Assembly (NCBI GenBank): GCA_030671905.1
Contig: DAOVHK010000047.1
Location: 1 to 10,342, forward strand
Length of the DNA stretch: 10,342 nt
Direction: 5' to 3'
DNA from: Clostridia bacterium
Lineage (GTDB): Bacteria > UBA6262 > WVXT01
Shown here: piece by piece, positions 6,654-10,342 of the stretch
Numbering within the stretch: position 1 is the first letter of the stretch
How the letters are laid out: each line of letters begins with the position of its first letter
Notes under the pieces: model-generated
Database searches by the model: none
What the model was told of the DNA's origin: nothing
Seen by the model: only the letters and a program-made list of their open reading frames with translations
Translations under genes and position numbers: made by a program

Positions 6654-7709
6654 ATGAAAAAATATAATGTGGGTGTAGTGGGAGCGACCGGGCTTGTAGG
6701 CAGGGAAATGGTTAGAATGCTGGAGAAACAGAATTTTCCAGTAGCTAACTTAAGGCTCTTTGCTTCCCAGCGTTCCCGGGGGAAAACACTAAAATTTAAA
6801 GGGAAAGAAATTGTAGTTGAACAACTGACTCCCTCCTCATTTAAAGTTTCCTCTCCAGGAGAAAAACCGAGCCTCCAAGCCAGATTAGATATTGCACTTT
6901 TCTCTGCTGGCGGCTCTATTTCCAAAGAGTATGCCCCACTTGCTGCTCAGGAAGGCGTATTTGTGATTGATAACTCGAGTGCCTGGAGGATGGATCCCGA
7001 AGTGCCATTGGTTGTCCCGGAAATAAATTCCCATACTTTATCTAAAGATAAAAAAATCATTGCCAATCCTAACTGCTCAACGATTCAAATGGTAGTTGTC
7101 CTGGCTCCATTGCACAGGAAAGCCAGAATTAAAAGGATTGTTGTCTCCACCTATCAGGCGGTCTCTGGCGCAGGCCAGAAGGCAGTGGTGGAACTGGAAG
7201 AGCAGGTTAGTGCTATTGCCTCTGGCAAAAAAGTAAAACCAATGGTCTTCCCCCACCAGATTGCCTATAATTGCATTCCCCAGATCGACGTATTTCTGGA
7301 GAATGGCTACACGAAAGAAGAGATGAAAATGGTCAACGAGACAAAGAAGATAATGGAAGACGACTCTATTGCCATCACCGCCACCTGTGTTCGGGTACCC
7401 GTTTTTCGTGGCCACTCGGAAGCAGTAAATATTGAGACAGAGAGAAAAATTACTCCCCAAGAAGCTCGCCAGATTTTAAAGAAAATAGAAGGAGTGGTAG
7501 TTGTAGATGACATCAGTAAACTAAAATACCCATTACCCACAAAGGCCGCCGATAACGATGAGACTTTTGTTGGTCGCATTAGAGAGGACCAGTCGATATC
7601 CAATGGACTCAATATGTGGATAGTAAGCGATAACCTCCTCAAAGGGGCTGCTCTAAATGCAGTTCAAATAGGGGAAGAATTGATTAACAGAAAAATGCTG
7701 GGGTCCTAA
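6654..7709 (+). CDS. asd: Aspartate-semialdehyde dehydrogenase
   Basis: Reduces aspartyl-4-phosphate to aspartate semialdehyde with NADPH (EC 1.2.1.11). This is the branch-point precursor of lysine/diaminopimelate, threonine, methionine and, through threonine, isoleucine. The protein is 351 residues, close to the family norm. It has the Rossmann GATGLVG (10-16), FSAGGS (83-88), IDNSSAWRMD (105-114), the catalytic cysteine C141 in NPNCSTIQ, Q168 in STYQAVSG, and R247 and H254 in RVPVFRGHSEA. Residues about 62-78 form a loop longer than usual just before the DIALFSAGGS strand. The start agrees with the family (MKKYNVGVVGATG), although the Shine-Dalgarno is weak: GAG at 6644-6646 or AGG at 6649-6651. 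The stop directly abuts the ATG of the next gene. Confidence 0.95.
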   Translation: MKKYNVGVVGATGLVGREMVRMLEKQNFPVANLRLFASQRSRGKTLKFKGKEIVVEQLTPSSFKVSSPGEKPSLQARLDIALFSAGGSISKEYAPLAAQEGVFVIDNSSAWRMDPEVPLVVPEINSHTLSKDKKIIANPNCSTIQMVVVLAPLHRKARIKRIVVSTYQAVSGAGQKAVVELEEQVSAIASGKKVKPMVFPHQIAYNCIPQIDVFLENGYTKEEMKMVNETKKIMEDDSIAITATCVRVPVFRGHSEAVNIETERKITPQEARQILKKIEGVVVVDDISKLKYPLPTKAADNDETFVGRIREDQSISNGLNMWIVSDNLLKGAALNAVQIGEELINRKMLGS

Positions 7710-8504
7710 ATGTCCTTCTTAAATAGCCTCACCATCGGTCGCTACATCCCTTCCAATTCTCCCATTCACCGGCTCGACCCACGGACAAAGATTATAGCCA
7801 TTCTGATTATATCACTTTCAATATTCCTTCTTAAGAACCTGTGGAGCTATTCTCTCCTGGCCATATTTTTACTGACCGTAATTCTCATAGCACGACTCTC
7901 CATTAAGTTCGTCCTTAGAGGACTTGTGCCTTTACTGTGGATTATCATGTTTACTTTCCTCCTCCATTTACTTTTCACCCCGGGGAATCTAATTGCTTCC
8001 TTCGGTCCACTAAAGATTACCGAGCAGGGTTTATCTCTGGGAACGTTCATTGCTTTGAGGCTAATTTTTCTAATGCTCATTGCTTCCCTTCTTACTCTCA
8101 CCACCTCGCCCCAGAAATTGACCGGGGGATTAGAATTTCTCCTTTCCCCCTTGAAAGTGGTGAGGATATCTTCACATAAGATTGCTATGATGATGACCCT
8201 CTCCTTGCGGTTTGTACCTTTACTTTTCCAAGAGATAGATAGACTGATTAAGGCACAGAAGTCTCGAGGCTCAGATTTTTCTCATAAGAATCCCATCAAA
8301 AGAATCCGGGCCATTATTCCCATTATCGTGCCACTGCTTGTTAACCTCTTCCGGCATGCTGATGAATTCGCTTTAGCCATGGAATCTCGAGCCTACGACC
8401 CGGATAAACCCAGAGGAGACCTGGAAGCCATAAAGTTCAGAACTTCCGACTTAGTAACAATTTTGATAACTGTTACCTTTTCTGTAGCTCTCATAATTTT
8501 ATGA
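7710..8504 (+). CDS. ecfT: ECF transporter transmembrane (T) component
   Basis: Membrane-embedded coupling subunit of an energy-coupling factor (CbiQ/EcfT-type) importer for vitamins or metal ions. It connects the ATPases (EcfA) with a substrate-binding S subunit. The protein is 264 residues, with hydrophobic segments at about 28-42, 47-62, 69-90, 110-130 and 247-264 and amphipathic helices between. The N-terminal SPIHRLDPRTKI block is typical of the family. The two ATPase-coupling motifs are present: AQKSRG (182-187) and AMESRAY (223-229). The ATG follows the asd TAA with no gap, and GGGG at 7700-7703 may serve as the ribosome site. No EcfA or S component lies in the window, so the substrate is unknown. 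It could be a shared group II-type EcfT serving S proteins encoded elsewhere. Family assignment is strong; substrate cannot be inferred. Confidence 0.88.
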   Translation: MSFLNSLTIGRYIPSNSPIHRLDPRTKIIAILIISLSIFLLKNLWSYSLLAIFLLTVILIARLSIKFVLRGLVPLLWIIMFTFLLHLLFTPGNLIASFGPLKITEQGLSLGTFIALRLIFLMLIASLLTLTTSPQKLTGGLEFLLSPLKVVRISSHKIAMMMTLSLRFVPLLFQEIDRLIKAQKSRGSDFSHKNPIKRIRAIIPIIVPLLVNLFRHADEFALAMESRAYDPDKPRGDLEAIKFRTSDLVTILITVTFSVALIIL

Positions 8505-8513
8505 CATCATAGA

Positions 8514-9251
8514 ATGCGAAACATAAAACTCACCATTGAATACGAGGGAACAGACTACTTTGGCTGGCAAATCCAGAAGAGAAAACCGACAGTTCAGGGA
8601 GAAATAACAAAAGTTCTGGAAAGAATCTTAGAGGAAAAGGTAAAACTGATAGGTGCAGCGCGCACAGACTCCGGAGTCCATGCTCTTGGCCAGGTTGCCA
8701 ACTTTAAAACCAGAAATAAGAAATTAACTACCGACAACTTCATTAAAGCATTAAATAGCCTCCTTCCTGCGGATATCGTTATAAAAGAGGTTAAAAAAGT
8801 CGCTGATAGTTTTCATGCCCGCTACAGTGCTAAGAGCAAAATATATCGCTACCAGATTCTAAATCAATCCTTTTCCTCAGCACTGGGGAGAAGATTCTCC
8901 TGGCATATCTCTGAGTCTCTCCACTGGAGGAAAATAAGAGAAGCCAGTAAATATTTCATCGGAAAATATGACTTTTCTCCATTTTCTGTCACAGGTTCGA
9001 GCAGAAAAAGTGGACAATGCGCCGTCAGAGATTTCAAGATTAAAAAGGTAAAGAACTTGTATATTCTGCAGATCGAAGCCAATTACTTCCTGTACAAGAT
9101 GGTAAGAAGGATAGTGGGAGCTCTGATTGAAGTGGGAAGGGGAAAAATCGAGCCAGAATACATAAGAGCATTGCTTAATGGGAAAGCCTCTACGTTACGT
9201 GCCCGGACCGCTCCTCCCCATGGACTTTTTCTCGTAAAAGTAAAATACTAA
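8514..9251 (+). CDS. truA: tRNA pseudouridine(38-40) synthase TruA
   Basis: Isomerises uridine to pseudouridine at positions 38-40 of the tRNA anticodon stem-loop (EC 5.4.99.12), acting as a dimer in the cytoplasm. The 245-residue length is typical. Conserved parts are YEGTDYFGWQIQ (10-21), the catalytic D52 in ARTDSGVHALGQV, HARYSAKSKIYRYQI in the middle, and NYFLYKMVRRIVGALIEVGRG near the C-terminus. The start is 9 bases after the ecfT stop with no visible Shine-Dalgarno, so it likely depends on translational coupling. EcfT-TruA adjacency also occurs in some other bacteria, where ribosomal-protein, ecf and truA genes are neighbours. Here the ribosomal and EcfA genes of that arrangement are absent. 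Confidence 0.95.
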   Translation: MRNIKLTIEYEGTDYFGWQIQKRKPTVQGEITKVLERILEEKVKLIGAARTDSGVHALGQVANFKTRNKKLTTDNFIKALNSLLPADIVIKEVKKVADSFHARYSAKSKIYRYQILNQSFSSALGRRFSWHISESLHWRKIREASKYFIGKYDFSPFSVTGSSRKSGQCAVRDFKIKKVKNLYILQIEANYFLYKMVRRIVGALIEVGRGKIEPEYIRALLNGKASTLRARTAPPHGLFLVKVKY

Positions 9252-9264
9252 TAATGTGGAGTAA

Positions 9265-9295
9265 CGAAGCAAAACTTCGCGTCAATTTTTATTTT
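9265..9295 (+). terminator. Weak terminator-like hairpin after truA
   Basis: CGAAG (9265-9269) pairs with CTTCG (9275-9279) around a 5-base CAAAA loop. A T-rich run follows (TTTTTATTTTT, 9286-9296), but it starts about 6 bases beyond the stem and the stem is short. It sits 14 bases after the truA stop and just before a new promoter, a fitting place for the end of the long operon. Confidence 0.45.
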
Positions 9296-9306
9296 TGAAA
9301 TTTTTG

Positions 9307-9335
9307 TTGATGGGAAAGGCAAATGGCAGTATAAT
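9307..9335 (+). promoter_or_regulatory. Sigma70-type promoter for the HEAT-repeat gene
   Basis: TTGATG (9307-9312, four of six matches to TTGACA) and a perfect TATAAT (9330-9335) are separated by an ideal 17 bases. Transcription would begin near 9342, leaving a 5' untranslated leader of about 35 bases that contains the AAGGAGG site of the downstream gene. Confidence 0.75.
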
Positions 9336-9376
9336 ATTAATAAAAGCAGTATCGCAAAACCCAAGGAGGAAAAAAG

Positions 9377-10342
9377 ATGAAGGAGAAGTTTAAATGGTTT
9401 GTGCTTTTGATGGCTTTATTTTTTCTGGGCTCTGTGACTTTTCTTCAGGCTGAGGAAAAAGAGATGAGGCCAGAAGTCAAGGCAGCTATAGAGAAGCTGA
9501 ACAGTGAGAACCCTGCGGAAAGGAGCGAGGCAGCTTTGACCCTGGGCAGATTGAGGGATAAGGCGAGTTTACCGGCATTGCTCGATGCTCTCCAGGATGA
9601 AGATTTTCGTGTGAGAGTAAACGCAGCAGATGCGTTAGGTAATCTGAGGGATAAGTCTGCTACTCCAGCCCTAATTGAGGCTTTGAAAGATGAGCACGAT
9701 GGAGTGCGCATTAGTGTGGTCGTGGCTATGGGCTATATTAGAGACAAAGAGAGCGTTCTGCCTTTAATTGAAGCTTTAACAGAAGATGAGAATGAAGGAG
9801 TGCGCATAGCTGCAGCTCAGGTCCTGGGCAATTTACGAGATAAGAGAGCGACGCCGGTTCTCCTGAAAGCTTTGAAAGATGAGAAGAGGCGGATTCGCGC
9901 TACTGCAGCCAGGTCTTTGGGTAGATTAGGTGACCCTGAGGCTGGCGAGGCTTTGATTAAGGCACTGAAGGATGAAGAAGTGCGAGTGAGATTGTATGCT
10001 TCTGGATCATTGGGAATTTTGGGAGTAGCAAGCGCAATTAAGCCTTTGAAAGAACTGTTAGAGGATGAAGATGGCAGGACTCGCTGTGCTACTGCCAGTG
10101 CTTTGGGAAAATTAGGCGATAACTCAGGGCTTGATGTCGCTCTGAAAGAGCTGGAAAACGAAGATATACGAATCAGGACAGAAGCATTAAGAGCATTGGG
10201 TTATATTGGAGAGACGACTGAACCTGTGGTTAATGGTATTAAGAAAGCTCTAAAAGATAAGAATAGAAGTGTGCGAAGAGTTGCTGAGATGGTAGCAAAT
10301 CAGCTTAGAATCGAAATAAAAACCGAAAAAGAGGAGAAACCC
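9377..10342 (+). CDS. Secreted HEAT-like repeat protein (3' end beyond window)
   Basis: The frame is open from ATG 9377 to the last base (322 codons) with no stop, so the gene continues past the window. AAGGAGG at 9363-9369 lies 7 bases before the ATG. Residues 1-25 form a signal peptide: basic MKEKFK, a hydrophobic core and a probable cut after FLQA, so the protein should be exported, to periplasm or surface. About eight tandem HEAT/PBS-lyase-type repeats of 31-32 residues follow, from about 32 to 279, with an incomplete ninth to about 312. The unit looks like x-x-LI-x-ALKDED-x-x-VR-x-x-AA-x-ALG-x-LRDK, and LRDK or LGD marks each boundary. It then becomes K/E-rich (IKTEKEEKP). Such repeats make curved helical solenoids that bind proteins. 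No enzyme motif is seen, so partner and role are unknown. Its own promoter suggests it is not part of the biosynthetic operon. Confidence 0.85.
   Translation, partial: MKEKFKWFVLLMALFFLGSVTFLQAEEKEMRPEVKAAIEKLNSENPAERSEAALTLGRLRDKASLPALLDALQDEDFRVRVNAADALGNLRDKSATPALIEALKDEHDGVRISVVVAMGYIRDKESVLPLIEALTEDENEGVRIAAAQVLGNLRDKRATPVLLKALKDEKRRIRATAARSLGRLGDPEAGEALIKALKDEEVRVRLYASGSLGILGVASAIKPLKELLEDEDGRTRCATASALGKLGDNSGLDVALKELENEDIRIRTEALRALGYIGETTEPVVNGIKKALKDKNRSVRRVAEMVANQLRIEIKTEKEEKP

Noticed and set aside
7077..7642. Open frames of 111-127 codons on the minus strand inside asd, and similar minus-strand frames within leuA, leuC and leuB.
   Set aside because: They lie wholly within well-recognised genes, resemble no known family and have no gene-like context, so they are shadow frames.
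9445..9711. An 88-codon minus-strand frame, Ser/Ala/Leu-rich.
   Set aside because: It is the reverse reading of the HEAT repeats; the plus-strand frame has a promoter, a ribosome site, a signal peptide and a clear repeat pattern.
9377..10342. Repeat-rich DNA as a possible CRISPR array or tandem satellite.
   Set aside because: The roughly 93-base periodicity is in frame, degenerate at DNA level and explained by 31-residue HEAT-like protein repeats.

Overview
This window comes from a bacterial chromosome and is almost entirely core biosynthesis. Ten genes, all on the + strand, run from base 1 to 9251 with gaps of 0 to about 80 bases. An eleventh gene, with its own promoter, is open at the right edge. 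The DNA is moderately AT-rich by eye. Most starts have purine-rich Shine-Dalgarno sites, and GTG starts occur. The gene set (ilvC, psd, pssA, leuA, leuC, leuD, leuB, asd) points to a free-living bacterium that makes branched-chain amino acids, aspartate-family amino acids and phosphatidylethanolamine. The sequence alone does not fix the phylum. The small two-subunit LeuC/LeuD pair and the phospholipid genes set between ilvC and leuA resemble anaerobic, deltaproteobacterial-like or uncultured lineages, but that is only a suggestion.

Layout. 1-600: the C-terminal 199 codons of ketol-acid reductoisomerase (ilvC), start outside the window. 608-1252 and 1319-2044: phosphatidylserine decarboxylase (psd) and phosphatidylserine synthase (pssA), which together turn CDP-diacylglycerol and serine into phosphatidylethanolamine. 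2075-6581: a complete leucine branch in the order leuA, leuC, leuD, leuB. It converts 2-ketoisovalerate, made downstream of IlvC, to 2-ketoisocaproate. 6654-7709: aspartate-semialdehyde dehydrogenase (asd). 7710-8504: an ECF-transporter T component that directly abuts asd. 8514-9251: tRNA pseudouridine synthase TruA. 9252-9376: an intergenic region with a weak terminator-like hairpin and a good sigma70-type promoter. 9377 to the edge: a secreted protein made of HEAT-like repeats, with no stop codon before the window ends.

How it fits together. The ilvC-to-truA genes look like one long transcription unit or a few nested ones, linking branched-chain amino acid, lipid and aspartate-family synthesis. 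Two intergenic inverted repeats (leuA-leuC and leuB-asd) are the only visible candidates for internal transcript control or processing. I found no mobile elements, CRISPR arrays, tRNA or rRNA genes, and no clearly new system. The points most worth a second look are the orphan EcfT, the LeuB subfamily, the exported HEAT-repeat protein and the intergenic hairpins.
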